From NCBI RefSeq assembly GCF_004770145.1, contig NZ_RQFW01000016.1:62001-126000 (forward strand): a stretch of 64,000 nt of DNA, in the 5' to 3' direction. Positions within the stretch are counted from its first letter, which is position 1, and every line of letters starts with the position of its first letter. Source of the DNA: Leptospira bourretii (GTDB lineage: Bacteria > Spirochaetota > Leptospiria > Leptospirales > Leptospiraceae). Shown in pieces: positions 1 to 7,805 of this stretch. The position numbers were made by a program, and so were the translations under genes. The notes beneath the pieces are model-generated. The model saw only the letters and a list, made by a program, of their open reading frames with translations. It did no database searches and had not been told where the DNA came from.

Positions 1-1889
1 CCCAAAAGAACTGTCATTTCTGGAATGGTAAGGGATAACATATTGGAACGATCCACTAACATTTCCGTTGGAGACAAAGAGTTTCCGGCACCATAGTAGT
101 TGCGGAATGCATCTGCTTTTGGTTCTAACACCGAAAAGGAATAAACATCTGTTTGTTCAGGTGTGGCATCCGTTCTCCCTGGGGTAAAAGGAACTTTCAC
201 ATCAACTCCCGCTTTTTTTGCCGCATCTTCGATTGCAGTATTTCCAGCTAACACAATTAAGTCGGCAAGTGAAATTTTATTTCCGGATTCGTTAAAATCA
301 GATTGGATTTGTTCCAACTTCTTTAATACCTTTGTTAACTCTTCTGGATCATTTACGGGCCAACTTTTTTGAGGTGCCAAACGAATTCTTGCTCCATTTG
401 CTCCCCCTCGCATATCAGTGCTACGGAAACTTGCAGCCGAGGCCCAAGCAACTCTTACTAACTCAGGGATTGTCAGACCTGATTTTAGGATTTTTCCTTT
501 TAGGTTTTCGATCTCTTTTGCACCAACTAACTTATGGTCAACGGCAGGTAGTGGGTCTTGCCAAATGAGTGGTTCTTTCGGTAAATCTTTTGAGATATAA
601 CGGGAGAGTGGTCCCATATCTCTATGTGTGAGTTTAAACCATGCCTTTGCAAAAGCAAGTTCGAACTCTTTTGGATTTTCTTGGAACTTTTTAGCAATCA
701 CTTTGTAACTTGGATCAAATTTTAAAGCCAAGTCTGTTGTGAACATGATGGGAGCATGTCGGAGTGTTTTGTCGTGAGCATCGGGAACCATATTGGCTCC
801 GGCCCCATCTTTTGGAATCCATTGGATCGCACCTGCTGGGCTTTTGGTTTGCACCCATTCAAAACCAAACAAGTTGTTTAAATATTGAGTGGTCCACTTA
901 GTTGGGTTTGCAGTCCAAGCACCTTCCAGTCCACTGGTAATGGTATCTTCTGCATTTCCTTTTTTATAATTATTTTTCCAACCAAATCCTTGTTCTTCGA
1001 TGCCAGCTGCAGCCGGTTCTTTTCCTACATGTTTGGAAGGATCCGCTTTTCCATGAGCTTTTCCGAATGTATGACCACCAGCAATCAGAGCCACTGTCTC
1101 TTCGTCATTCATCGCCATTCGGCCAAAGGTTTCTCTGATGTCTTTAGCAGCTGCTAGTGGGTCTGGGTTTCCATTTGGTCCTTCTGGGTTTACATAAATA
1201 AGTCCCATTTGTACGGCACCAAGTGGATTTTTTAATTTTCTTTCACCTTCGTATCGTTCGTCGGCCAACCATTTTTTTTCTGGTCCCCAGTATACAAGGT
1301 CGGCTTCCCAATCATCTGTTCGTCCACCTGCAAACCCATAAGTTTTGAATCCCATGGATTCCAGAGCCACATTTCCAGTGAGGACCATAAGGTCGGCCCA
1401 AGAGATTTTTTTTCCGTATTTCTTTTTGATTGGCCAAAGGAGACGTCTTGCTTTGTCAAGGTTGGCATTGTCAGGCCAACTATTGAGTGGCTCAAATCTT
1501 TGTTGCCCACCACCGGCTCCCCCGCGTCCGTCTGAAATGCGGTAAGTTCCGGCGCTATGCCATGCCATCCGAATGAAAAAAGGGCCGTAGTGACCGTAGT
1601 CTGAAGGCCACCAATCTTGAGAGGTTTTCATCAAGGTTTTGATTTCTTCTTTTATCTGTTGGATATCCAAGTCTTTGAATTCTTTGGAGTAGTTGTATTG
1701 TCTCCCCATCGGGTTGGATTCCGCCGCATGTTGGCGGAGAGGTGCCAAATCCAGTCTTTCCGGCCACCAAAACTGATTAGAGTTGCCTTGGCGTTCCATC
1801 GAACTTGCAGATTCTTTAGTGTCCGCAGCCCCTAAAGAGCTGAAAGAGAGCACTAAAATGGCAATAGCAGAAATATTCGTTGTTCTCAT
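1..1889 (-). CDS. katG: Catalase-peroxidase, exported form, 3' end outside window
   Basis: Bifunctional haem catalase-peroxidase that removes hydrogen peroxide. Translating the minus strand from the ATG at 1889 gives about 629 codons with no stop, so the C-terminus lies beyond base 1 (full-length KatG is usually 720-760 residues). The distal haem-pocket triad Arg107, Trp110 and His111 lies in [11 protein letters not shown], and the proximal histidine motif GGHTFGK follows. Residues 1 to about 22 ([20 protein letters not shown]) look like a cleavable signal peptide, so the enzyme is probably periplasmic, which is less common than cytoplasmic KatG. Three PerR-like boxes lie just upstream. The family call is firm; export is inferred from the N-terminus only. 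Confidence 0.96.
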   Translation of the reverse strand, partial: MRTTNISAIAILVLSFSSLGAADTKESASSMERQGNSNQFWWPERLDLAPLRQHAAESNPMGRQYNYSKEFKDLDIQQIKEEIKTLMKTSQDWWPSDYGHYGPFFIRMAWHSAGTYRISDGRGGAGGGQQRFEPLNSWPDNANLDKARRLLWPIKKKYGKKISWADLMVLTGNVALESMGFKTYGFAGGRTDDWEADLVYWGPEKKWLADERYEGERKLKNPLGAVQMGLIYVNPEGPNGNPDPLAAAKDIRETFGRMAMNDEETVALIAGGHTFGKAHGKADPSKHVGKEPAAAGIEEQGFGWKNNYKKGNAEDTITSGLEGAWTANPTKWTTQYLNNLFGFEWVQTKSPAGAIQWIPKDGAGANMVPDAHDKTLRHAPIMFTTDLALKFDPSYKVIAKKFQENPKEFELAFAKAWFKLTHRDMGPLSRYISKDLPKEPLIWQDPLPAVDHKLVGAKEIENLKGKILKSGLTIPELVRVAWASAASFRSTDMRGGANGARIRLAPQKSWPVNDPEELTKVLKKLEQIQSDFNESGNKISLADLIVLAGNTAIEDAAKKAGVDVKVPFTPGRTDATPEQTDVYSFSVLEPKADAFRNYYGAGNSLSPTEMLVDRSNMLSLTIPEMTVLL

Positions 1890-1904
1890 ATTGTCCTTCA
1901 CTTT

Positions 1905-1972
1905 CTAGATTTAGTTTAAATTTAGAATAAGTCTAGCAATGAAAAGCAAGCAATTTTTTAGATTTAGTCTAA
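1905..1972 (-). promoter_or_regulatory. Three PerR-like boxes in the katG promoter
   Basis: Three copies of the pattern TTAGA-N5-TCTAA occur: 1905-1919 (8 of 10 arm bases), 1922-1936 (9 of 10) and 1958-1972 (TTAGATTTAGTCTAA, all 10). The same pattern occurs twice upstream of the perR gene at 53.2 kb. Peroxide sensors of the Fur family bind 7-1-7 type A/T-rich palindromes of this kind and commonly repress katG. That this PerR binds here is inference from the shared motif. Confidence 0.75.
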
Positions 1973-2158
1973 ATTTATGCAGTTGAGAAGGTGAAAACCT
2001 GGTTTTGTCAACGAGAACGAAAAAAAAATCTGAATCAGATTCTTTATAAGAGCCCAAAAGAACTTGTTTGGGGATTTTCGAGGAGGAAGAAAACGGTCTT
2101 TGGTTTTCGCCGGTTCCGGATGTAACAGGATTTAATGAATTTTTGAAATTAAAAAATA

Positions 2159-2188
2159 TTTACAGCAAAACAAATGTTTTGTTGTAAA
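2159..2188. repeat. 30-base inverted repeat
   Basis: Two 14-base arms (2159-2172 and 2175-2188) pair at 13 of 14 positions around a 2-base centre. It lies 65 bases before the small lipoprotein gene. With no loop to speak of, it looks more like an operator than a terminator; the binding protein is unknown. Confidence 0.5.
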
Positions 2189-2252
2189 TTAAATAACATT
2201 TTAATAAACACAGAGAATATGATATATGTATTATATTAAGGAAGGTTAATAT

Positions 2253-2585
2253 TTGTTTCTGATTGATTCTTTTGTGTCTTTTTATTCCAAAATCCTTTTT
2301 GGAATTAGAACTATTTTATTTATTTTTATCGCTGTTCTTACCTTTCATTGTGACACCTCGATGGGTAAGGATTGTTCAAAGGCAAAAGAGGAGGCTGCAA
2401 TTTGTGAATTATCCGTTTTGGCCGCTTACCCCAATTGTACGAAAACTGAATATAGGACTTCTTATCAAAATCCATCTAACCCATCAACATATACGGTGAC
2501 ATTCAGAGATTCAACATGTGAAATGAGCCGTCTTTTTTTAAGGCAAAGCTGTCAAGATCGAAAAGATCGGATTTGCAAGATATGA
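2253..2585 (+). CDS. Small cysteine-containing putative lipoprotein
   Basis: I do not recognise a family. The 110-residue product has a hydrophobic N-terminal segment (about residues 14-31) ending in LTFHC, a plausible spirochaetal lipobox with Cys33 as the lipidated residue. The mature part has six further cysteines after Cys33, suggesting disulfides in the periplasm or at the surface. The TTG start at 2253 is supported by GGAAGG about eight bases upstream. A hairpin that may terminate transcription follows at 2607. Monocistronic; no functional link to katG or eutB is visible. Confidence 0.6.
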   Translation: MFLIDSFVSFYSKILFGIRTILFIFIAVLTFHCDTSMGKDCSKAKEEAAICELSVLAAYPNCTKTEYRTSYQNPSNPSTYTVTFRDSTCEMSRLFLRQSCQDRKDRICKI

Positions 2586-2606
2586 TTTAGAGGTGGGTAA
2601 CTGTGG

Positions 2607-2640
2607 CCGATTCTTCTAAAGAATCGGTCCAGTTCTATGT
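2607..2640 (+). terminator. Possible terminator hairpin after small lipoprotein gene
   Basis: A perfect 9-bp stem (CCGATTCTT at 2607-2615 with AAGAATCGG at 2619-2627) with a 3-base loop lies 22 bases past the stop codon. The downstream stretch is moderately T-rich, without a clean T run, so termination is only probable. Confidence 0.5.
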
Positions 2641-2657
2641 TAGTAAAAGAGAAAAGT

Positions 2658-2694
2658 TCTATCCGAAAGTTTCTAAATCAGATATAATCTGTCC
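2658..2694 (+). promoter_or_regulatory. eutB promoter, probably leaderless
   Basis: A perfect -10 hexamer TATAAT sits at 2683-2688, ending six bases before the eutB ATG at 2695. Initiation about seven bases after the hexamer would place the mRNA 5' end at the ATG itself. There is no Shine-Dalgarno sequence, and the ATG is the right start because the N-terminus lines up with known EutB. The -35 region (about 2656-2663) is weak. Confidence 0.55.
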
Positions 2695-4080
2695 ATGGGT
2701 TATAGAATTATCCTTGGCACAAAAACTTACCATTTCTCCGAATTAAAAGATCTGTTAGCAAAGGCAAGTCCCCATAGATCTGGAGACGTTCTGGCTGGAT
2801 TATCAGCAACAAACCAGGAAGAACGAGTAGCTGCTCAAATGTTACTTGCTGATGTATATCTTTCTGAATTTTTAAATGTAGAGCTCATACCGGCAAACAA
2901 AGATGAGGTGACAAGGCTCATTTTAGACTCCCATAACAGAGAGGCCTTTGCTTTGATTTCTCACCTGACAGTGGGTGGGCTTCGTGATTTTTTGTTAGCA
3001 GAAACAACTGATGATGCAGTAATTACTTCGATTCGATGGGGAATAACGCCTGAGATGGTTGCTGCAGTCTCCAAACTCATGTCCAACCAGGACTTGATCT
3101 TAGTTGGAAATAAAATTAAGGTGATCACAAAATTTAGAAATACCTTGGGATTACCAGGTCGGCTTTCTGTTCGTTTGCAACCAAACCATCCTACAGATGA
3201 TCCCAAAGGAATTGCTGCCAGCCTTTTCGATGGGTTACTACTCGGAAGTGGAGATGCTGTCATTGGAATTAACCCAGCTACCGATAATATCCCGACTAAC
3301 ATTGCTTTACTAGAGATGTTAGACAATCTTATCCAAAAGTATTCCATTCCCACACAGTCTTGTATCTTATCCCATGTGACCACTTCGATGGAGGTGATGA
3401 AACGAGGAGCTCCTTTGGATTTGGTTTTTCAGTCGATTGGAGGAACCGAAGATTTAAACAAAAGTTTTGGTGTTTCACTTTCTCTTTTGAAAGAATCAAG
3501 AGAAATGGCGCTTTCCTTAAAACGCGGGACAGTTGGCGATCATGTAATGTATTTTGAAACAGGGCAAGGCAGTGCTTTGTCAGCAGGAGCCCACCACGGA
3601 ATCGACCAACAGACGTTAGAAGTGAGGGCCTATGCAGTTGCCAGAGAATTTTCTCCCCTCCTTGTGAACACCGTTGTTGGTTTTATTGGTCCAGAATATT
3701 TATACAATGGAAAACAAATCATTCGTGCGGGTCTTGAAGATCATTTTTGTGGAAAATTGTTGGGATTACCTATGGGTGTGGATGTTTGTTATACAAATCA
3801 TGCGGAAGCCGACCAAGATGATATGGATACATTATTGACATTGTTAGGTGTAGCTGGGTGCACTTATATTATGGGGGTGCCTGGTGCTGATGATGTGATG
3901 TTGTCTTACCAAAGTACATCCTTTCATGATGCATTGTATCTCAGGCAAGTATTGGGTTTAAAACCTGCTCCAGAATTTGAGGATTGGTTACTCAGCCGAG
4001 GAATATTTTCAAATAAAATTGGCTTTTTACCCAAAGAAAATCGGGAACTTAGTTTACTCGAAGATTTATTAGGAAAGTAA
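2695..4080 (+). CDS. eutB: Ethanolamine ammonia-lyase large subunit
   Basis: Catalytic subunit of the adenosylcobalamin-dependent enzyme that converts ethanolamine to acetaldehyde and ammonia. Length 461 residues against about 453 in enterobacteria. Typical motifs are present: SGDVLAGLSATNQEERVAAQ near residues 29-48 and GRLSVRLQPNHPTDD, which carries the substrate-contacting Arg and Gln of the family, on a TIM-barrel fold. The start agrees with the family N-terminus. eutC follows after five bases, so the two are co-transcribed. No microcompartment shell, reactivase (EutA) or other eut gene is in the window, so this is a minimal cytoplasmic pathway supplying nitrogen and acetaldehyde. Family call is firm. 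Confidence 0.97.
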   Translation: MGYRIILGTKTYHFSELKDLLAKASPHRSGDVLAGLSATNQEERVAAQMLLADVYLSEFLNVELIPANKDEVTRLILDSHNREAFALISHLTVGGLRDFLLAETTDDAVITSIRWGITPEMVAAVSKLMSNQDLILVGNKIKVITKFRNTLGLPGRLSVRLQPNHPTDDPKGIAASLFDGLLLGSGDAVIGINPATDNIPTNIALLEMLDNLIQKYSIPTQSCILSHVTTSMEVMKRGAPLDLVFQSIGGTEDLNKSFGVSLSLLKESREMALSLKRGTVGDHVMYFETGQGSALSAGAHHGIDQQTLEVRAYAVAREFSPLLVNTVVGFIGPEYLYNGKQIIRAGLEDHFCGKLLGLPMGVDVCYTNHAEADQDDMDTLLTLLGVAGCTYIMGVPGADDVMLSYQSTSFHDALYLRQVLGLKPAPEFEDWLLSRGIFSNKIGFLPKENRELSLLEDLLGK

Positions 4081-4085
4081 GACCG

Positions 4086-4868
4086 ATGACTTTTTTAGAA
4101 GAATGGAAACAATTTAGCCAAGCAAGGATCGGATTAAATCGATCTGGAGGATCAATTTCCACCAAAGATATGTTAAAGTTTCGTTTGGACCATGCAAGGG
4201 CAAGGGATGCTGTATTGCTTAGTCCCAATTTCCCGAGTTTACTTGAAAACTTAAATGTTTTGGGCAAAGAAAAAAACCTTCCTGTCGTATTTGTGGAAAG
4301 CAGAGTCCAATCCAAAGAAGAGTATTTGTTACGACCAGATTTAGGACGAAGACTCTCGCAAGATTCTCTTGAAAATTTGCAAAAGTTAGGTGGCGAATTT
4401 GACCTGGTTTTGATTGGTGTGGATGGGCTTTCTGCAAAAGCCATCGATGATAATTTGATTCCATTTCTAAAAATCTTAATGCAAGAAATGAATCAAACTG
4501 GTTTGCGAATTGGTCCACTTGTACTTTCAAAGTGGGGACGAGTGGCGATTGGGGACGAAATTGGTGAGGTTTTGAATGCTAAAATTTCGATCGTTGTGAT
4601 TGGGGAACGTCCAGGTTTGTCTTCTGCTGATAGTTTGGGAGTGTATATCACCTACAGACCGCAAGTTGGCAAAACTGACGAAAGTCGCAATTGTATTTCC
4701 AATATTAGACCAGGTGGTTTTGTTTTTGAAAGTGCTGCCAAAAAAACAATGTATCTTGTGAAAGAATCAATGTTGCGAAAATTATCAGGTGTCGAATTAA
4801 AAGATGAGATGCCACCAGAGTTTTTATTGCAATCAAAAGACAAAAACCAAATTCCTGATTCCCATTGA
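4086..4868 (+). CDS. eutC: Ethanolamine ammonia-lyase small subunit
   Basis: Small subunit of ethanolamine ammonia-lyase, which helps bind adenosylcobalamin at the interface with EutB. The 260-residue product contains the family blocks VFVESRVQSKEEYLLRPDLG (about residues 74-93), the segment ending LVLIGVDGLSAKAI, and the C-terminal block with CISNIRPGG. It is slightly shorter than the enterobacterial protein (about 295), mainly at the N-terminus. It starts five bases after eutB with no strong ribosome-binding site of its own, so coupling to eutB translation is likely. A candidate cobalamin riboswitch lies about 80 bases downstream but belongs to the next gene. Confidence 0.95.
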   Translation: MTFLEEWKQFSQARIGLNRSGGSISTKDMLKFRLDHARARDAVLLSPNFPSLLENLNVLGKEKNLPVVFVESRVQSKEEYLLRPDLGRRLSQDSLENLQKLGGEFDLVLIGVDGLSAKAIDDNLIPFLKILMQEMNQTGLRIGPLVLSKWGRVAIGDEIGEVLNAKISIVVIGERPGLSSADSLGVYITYRPQVGKTDESRNCISNIRPGGFVFESAAKKTMYLVKESMLRKLSGVELKDEMPPEFLLQSKDKNQIPDSH

Positions 4869-4944
4869 TTGTTTGTATAGATTGAAAAAAACAATCATTC
4901 GAAACAGAAGATTGACAGAAATAACAAACTTCGTTTTTAATCAA

Positions 4945-5100
4945 AGTTATTCCGGGAGGAATGAGGTGAAACTCCTCAACTGACGGTGCAACCGTAAATT
5001 CTATTCCAAAGGTATTGGATGGAAAAGTCGGATCTTCCCACAAATGAATCGCCCGTAAACGATCATTCGTCCTTAAGTTTTCAAAGGGTTCCCGGACAAA
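4945..5100 (+). promoter_or_regulatory. Candidate cobalamin riboswitch
   Basis: The segment from 4951 to about 5040 matches the cobalamin aptamer core: GGAATGAGGTGAAACTCCTC (4958-4977), then CTGACGGTGCAACCGTAA (4980-4997, the equivalent of the CTGnCCCGCAACTGTnA block), then AAGTCGGATCTTCCC. Bases 4951-4957 (TCCGGGA) are the exact reverse complement of 5090-5096 (TCCCGGA), giving a closing 7-bp helix. It lies between eutC, a B12-dependent enzyme gene, and a CWC gene in the same direction. Recognised by eye; not scored against a covariance model. Confidence 0.8.
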
Positions 5101-5143
5101 GATACAGGAATTTTCCAACCTCCACCAACTGAGATTGTGCGAT

Positions 5144-5169
5144 TCCTTTTTGAAAGGAGATACTACTTG
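5144..5169 (+). promoter_or_regulatory. Hairpin covering the ribosome-binding site of the CWC gene
   Basis: TCCTTT (5144-5149) pairs perfectly with AAAGGA (5153-5158) over a 3-base loop. The second arm is the Shine-Dalgarno sequence AAAGGAGA of the gene starting at TTG 5167. This is the layout expected of an expression platform that shuts off translation when ligand binds the aptamer upstream. Confidence 0.6.
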
Positions 5170-5442
5170 GAAGAATACAAATCACATACCTTAAAAATAT
5201 CTAACCAGAACCAAATGAATCGCAAACATGAAGATAAAATTTGTCCCCATTGTTTACGAATTTTTGAATGTAAGGTTGGTTCTATTAGTCTTTGTCAATG
5301 TACTAAAGTGACTCTATCTGTAGAAGAAAGAGAATATATAGCAACACAATATGCTGATTGTCTTTGTTACCATTGTATGGAAACTTTGGCCTTTGAATTC
5401 AGGATAGGCAAATCCTATAAGGCCATTACTTGGAGTTTTTGA
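5167..5442 (+). CDS. Cysteine-rich CWC family protein
   Basis: A 91-residue cytoplasmic protein of the cysteine-rich CWC family. It shows CPHCLRIFECKVG, LCQCTKV, and then YADCLCYHCMETL near the C-terminal half; these paired cysteines suggest a small metal-binding or zinc-ribbon-like fold. The function of the family is not established. The TTG at 5167 is preferred over the in-frame GTG at 5137 because AAAGGAGA lies six bases upstream of it; an ATG at 5215 is also in frame. The riboswitch upstream implies repression by cobalamin and hence a role linked to B12 or metal supply. That role is inference. Confidence 0.85.
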   Translation: MEEYKSHTLKISNQNQMNRKHEDKICPHCLRIFECKVGSISLCQCTKVTLSVEEREYIATQYADCLCYHCMETLAFEFRIGKSYKAITWSF

Positions 5443-5515
5443 AGTTTGATATATTCGAAGAATTTGTTTTCGTTATCTAACTTCGCCAAACGATTGTAGG
5501 ATTTGACTCAAATCT

Positions 5516-5534
5516 TTTTACACAAAGTGTAAAA
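5516..5534. promoter_or_regulatory. Perfect palindrome before the LuxR-type gene
   Basis: TTTTACAC (5516-5523) and GTGTAAAA (5527-5534) form an exact 8-3-8 palindrome 25 bases before the GTG of the LuxR-type regulator. It could be an operator (possibly autoregulatory) or the terminator of the CWC gene; there is no T run after it, which favours an operator. Confidence 0.5.
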
Positions 5535-5558
5535 TTGAATGGTAAAAAAACTTAGGAA

Positions 5559-6695
5559 GTGGTCTTATTAGTAATAGTAAGGTTAAACTTCATTGTTATG
5601 AGTGTATTCTTTTTAGTTCCTTTGTTTGCATCTTTGGCAAATGTAAGTTGTTTTATTGAAAATATCACTCGTGACCATCGTTTTCACCGACTCTTAAGTC
5701 TTTTTTATTTTACAATTGGAATTCAGAACGCGGCCACAGCAGCTCTCTGTTTTGCTTCTGATGAGACCACTGGCCTTGCTTTTTGGATTTTCCAGTGCCA
5801 TTCTTTTTTTCTCTTAGCCCCCGTTCTTGTTGCCATCTGTTCATTTTGTACGGGAAGGCGATTGTTGAATCAAGGGACTATCTCCATTGCCGTTTATGCC
5901 TTGGCTGTCGATTTACTTTGTTCTTCTATGCCAAAAACAGTTGTGTATGGTTTTACAAAATTTTCTTTTGGGATGGCCCCTCTTGTAACACAATTAGGCG
6001 GAATTCTAGGTGGTTCTGTTCATTTTTTTGCGATAGCTTTGTCTTTATACTTTGTTCTTTTCCCATTGGAATGGAATTCCTTTTTTGAACGTCGGACATT
6101 TCTCATTGCTCTTTGTGTTTGGTGGTTTGGATTGTTCTCCAACTTTTTGCCAATGTATGGATTTGATTTTCCTCCACTTCATCCGGTTGTGGATGCCACA
6201 TTGTCCGTGTTATTATCAATTTATTTAAATCGGTTTAATGCATCCAGGCCCAGTGTTTATAGCCTATTTGCCTCTATATTAATCTCTCTTGCGGTGGGGT
6301 TACTTTTCGGAATCATTGTTTTAAGTATACTTCCTGTATTTGTTTATAAAGAATATCTAATCTCCATTGTTACAACACTGATTAGTCTTTTGTTTTTTGC
6401 CTATTTGCTAAAAACTACACTCAAAGAGAACAGGCCCAATCTTTCCTTCTCCTTACCACTTGAAAATTTTGGATTGTCCAAACAAGAACTAAGGATATGT
6501 GAGTTAATAGCAGAAGGGCACAGTCGTTCTTTCATTCGTTTGATTTTGAATGTTTCTGATGGAACATTAAGAAATCATTTAAAGAATATTTATGGCAAAG
6601 TCCTTCCCGAATCTAATTCCACTTCCAAAGACCAATTACAACGTTTGACTGTGTTTTTATCCAAACAAAAAATCGCTGAAAGACAAAACATTTAA
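5559..6695 (+). CDS. Membrane-bound LuxR-family transcriptional regulator
   Basis: A 378-residue protein with a multi-pass membrane N-terminus (about seven to eight hydrophobic segments between residues 5 and 285) and a cytoplasmic LuxR-type helix-turn-helix at about 305-365 (LSKQELRICELIAEGHSRSF, then GTLRNHLKNIYGK). It probably senses a membrane or external signal and controls genes directly. No receiver or periplasmic ligand domain is recognisable. The GTG at 5559 has TAGGAA close by; an ATG at 5598 would remove only the first residues. Signal and targets are unknown; the palindrome at 5516 may be its own site. Confidence 0.8.
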   Translation: MVLLVIVRLNFIVMSVFFLVPLFASLANVSCFIENITRDHRFHRLLSLFYFTIGIQNAATAALCFASDETTGLAFWIFQCHSFFLLAPVLVAICSFCTGRRLLNQGTISIAVYALAVDLLCSSMPKTVVYGFTKFSFGMAPLVTQLGGILGGSVHFFAIALSLYFVLFPLEWNSFFERRTFLIALCVWWFGLFSNFLPMYGFDFPPLHPVVDATLSVLLSIYLNRFNASRPSVYSLFASILISLAVGLLFGIIVLSILPVFVYKEYLISIVTTLISLLFFAYLLKTTLKENRPNLSFSLPLENFGLSKQELRICELIAEGHSRSFIRLILNVSDGTLRNHLKNIYGKVLPESNSTSKDQLQRLTVFLSKQKIAERQNI

Positions 6696-6734
6696 CAAAA
6701 TCCATAAGTTGGTATATATTATATACATGTTCTT

Positions 6735-7805
6735 TTATTGTTCAACACAAACTAACTCACGATTGACGGAACATTGTTGTAATCCTCTCCCTGCTGTGAG
6801 TGTCAATATATCTTGGGTATAAGCATCTCCAGTCATTCCAAGTTCAAAAGTGGCGTTTGTAGTCCACTTCAAACAAGCCCCATCCAAATAGGATGTCCAA
6901 TCTGGATTGAGTCCTGTCCAATGGTCAGAGCTAACGGTTGTAATTGGCGTAGAAAGACTTGAGGTAAATAATCCATTGGCATTGGATGTTTCTATATTGA
7001 TCCCACCGGGTCGTATATACGCCTGGTTTGCCTTAAACACCCAATCGATCTGACCATCACCGACATTTTGTGTGATGCTTGCTCTTCGTGATACTTCGTC
7101 GACAACCATTGCTTTATAATTACCAGTACCAGGGTAATTTGGATCCGCATAGCAACTGGAATCAAAGTTCGATGCTTTGCCAACATTGGCAGGATAAGCA
7201 TTCTGGGTGATAAATATGATACATTTGATACAGGAAGCCTTACAATTAATTTCAATATCTTTTACGTTTTTGCCTAAGACCGTCCCCGTAGAATTGACCA
7301 ACTCACAGTAGTTACCTTCCGCTTGCGTTGCAAAATTTACTTCGTAATTAGCACCAACAGGGATCTGCGTGGGAAAGGCAAACTCTGTGCTACCAGAAGG
7401 AATTATAAGTGAATTCTTATGATTTAAAATTAATATCAATCCGTTTCCTGTAAGACCGGATATTTTACCACCAACAGTAAAGCCTGTTTGATTTGATACA
7501 TTTGCTGGAAAACAGGGATGGCTTGTGTCACCTAATATTGATTTTGCTGCTACGATTTTTGAAAAAGATTTGGAATTTACATCACAAGTATTTTCTAATT
7601 GAGATGGTGAACAATTTGTCATCAAAAAGCAGGAGACAATGAATCCATAAGTAAAATTAACAACGGAATGGAAACTGTAAAAAAGATTTTTACAGTTTTT
7701 TAAATCAAATGTTGTGATTTGTTTCAAATCGTTCCAAATCCCAGATGTCCAAAAACAGTTTCCAAAAAATAAACATCGGGGATTCGTCAATCTGTAATCA
7801 CTCAT
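6735..7805 (-). CDS. DUF1554-domain putative lipoprotein
   Basis: The C-terminal part (about residues 195-350) matches DUF1554, a domain common in Leptospira lipoproteins and thought to have a lectin-like fold: IIFITQNAYPANVGK, then YPGTGNYKAMVVDEVSRRAS. Before it is a repeat-type module (SGLTGNGLILILNHKN) also typical of leptospiral surface lipoproteins. The lipobox is probably FLMTNC, far from the ATG at 7805, so the start is uncertain. The ATG overlaps the previous stop codon (ATGAGTGA), whereas an internal TTG (MKQITTFDLKNCK) would give a more normal signal peptide. Likely surface or periplasmic; function unknown. Confidence 0.78.
   Translation of the reverse strand: MSDYRLTNPRCLFFGNCFWTSGIWNDLKQITTFDLKNCKNLFYSFHSVVNFTYGFIVSCFLMTNCSPSQLENTCDVNSKSFSKIVAAKSILGDTSHPCFPANVSNQTGFTVGGKISGLTGNGLILILNHKNSLIIPSGSTEFAFPTQIPVGANYEVNFATQAEGNYCELVNSTGTVLGKNVKDIEINCKASCIKCIIFITQNAYPANVGKASNFDSSCYADPNYPGTGNYKAMVVDEVSRRASITQNVGDGQIDWVFKANQAYIRPGGINIETSNANGLFTSSLSTPITTVSSDHWTGLNPDWTSYLDGACLKWTTNATFELGMTGDAYTQDILTLTAGRGLQQCSVNRELVCVEQ

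Larger units (their letters stand above)
1890..2252. other. katG upstream intergenic region
   Basis: These 363 bases carry no credible gene. They hold three PerR-like boxes near katG (1905-1972) and a 30-base inverted repeat (2159-2188) nearer the next gene. A poly-A run with a purine-rich stretch around 2020-2100 shows nothing I can name. Confidence 0.6.

Noticed and set aside
6712..6726. A/T palindrome GTATATA-T-TATATAC between convergent genes
   Set aside because: Short alternating A/T repeats arise easily by chance in this composition; too weak to call as a terminator or operator.
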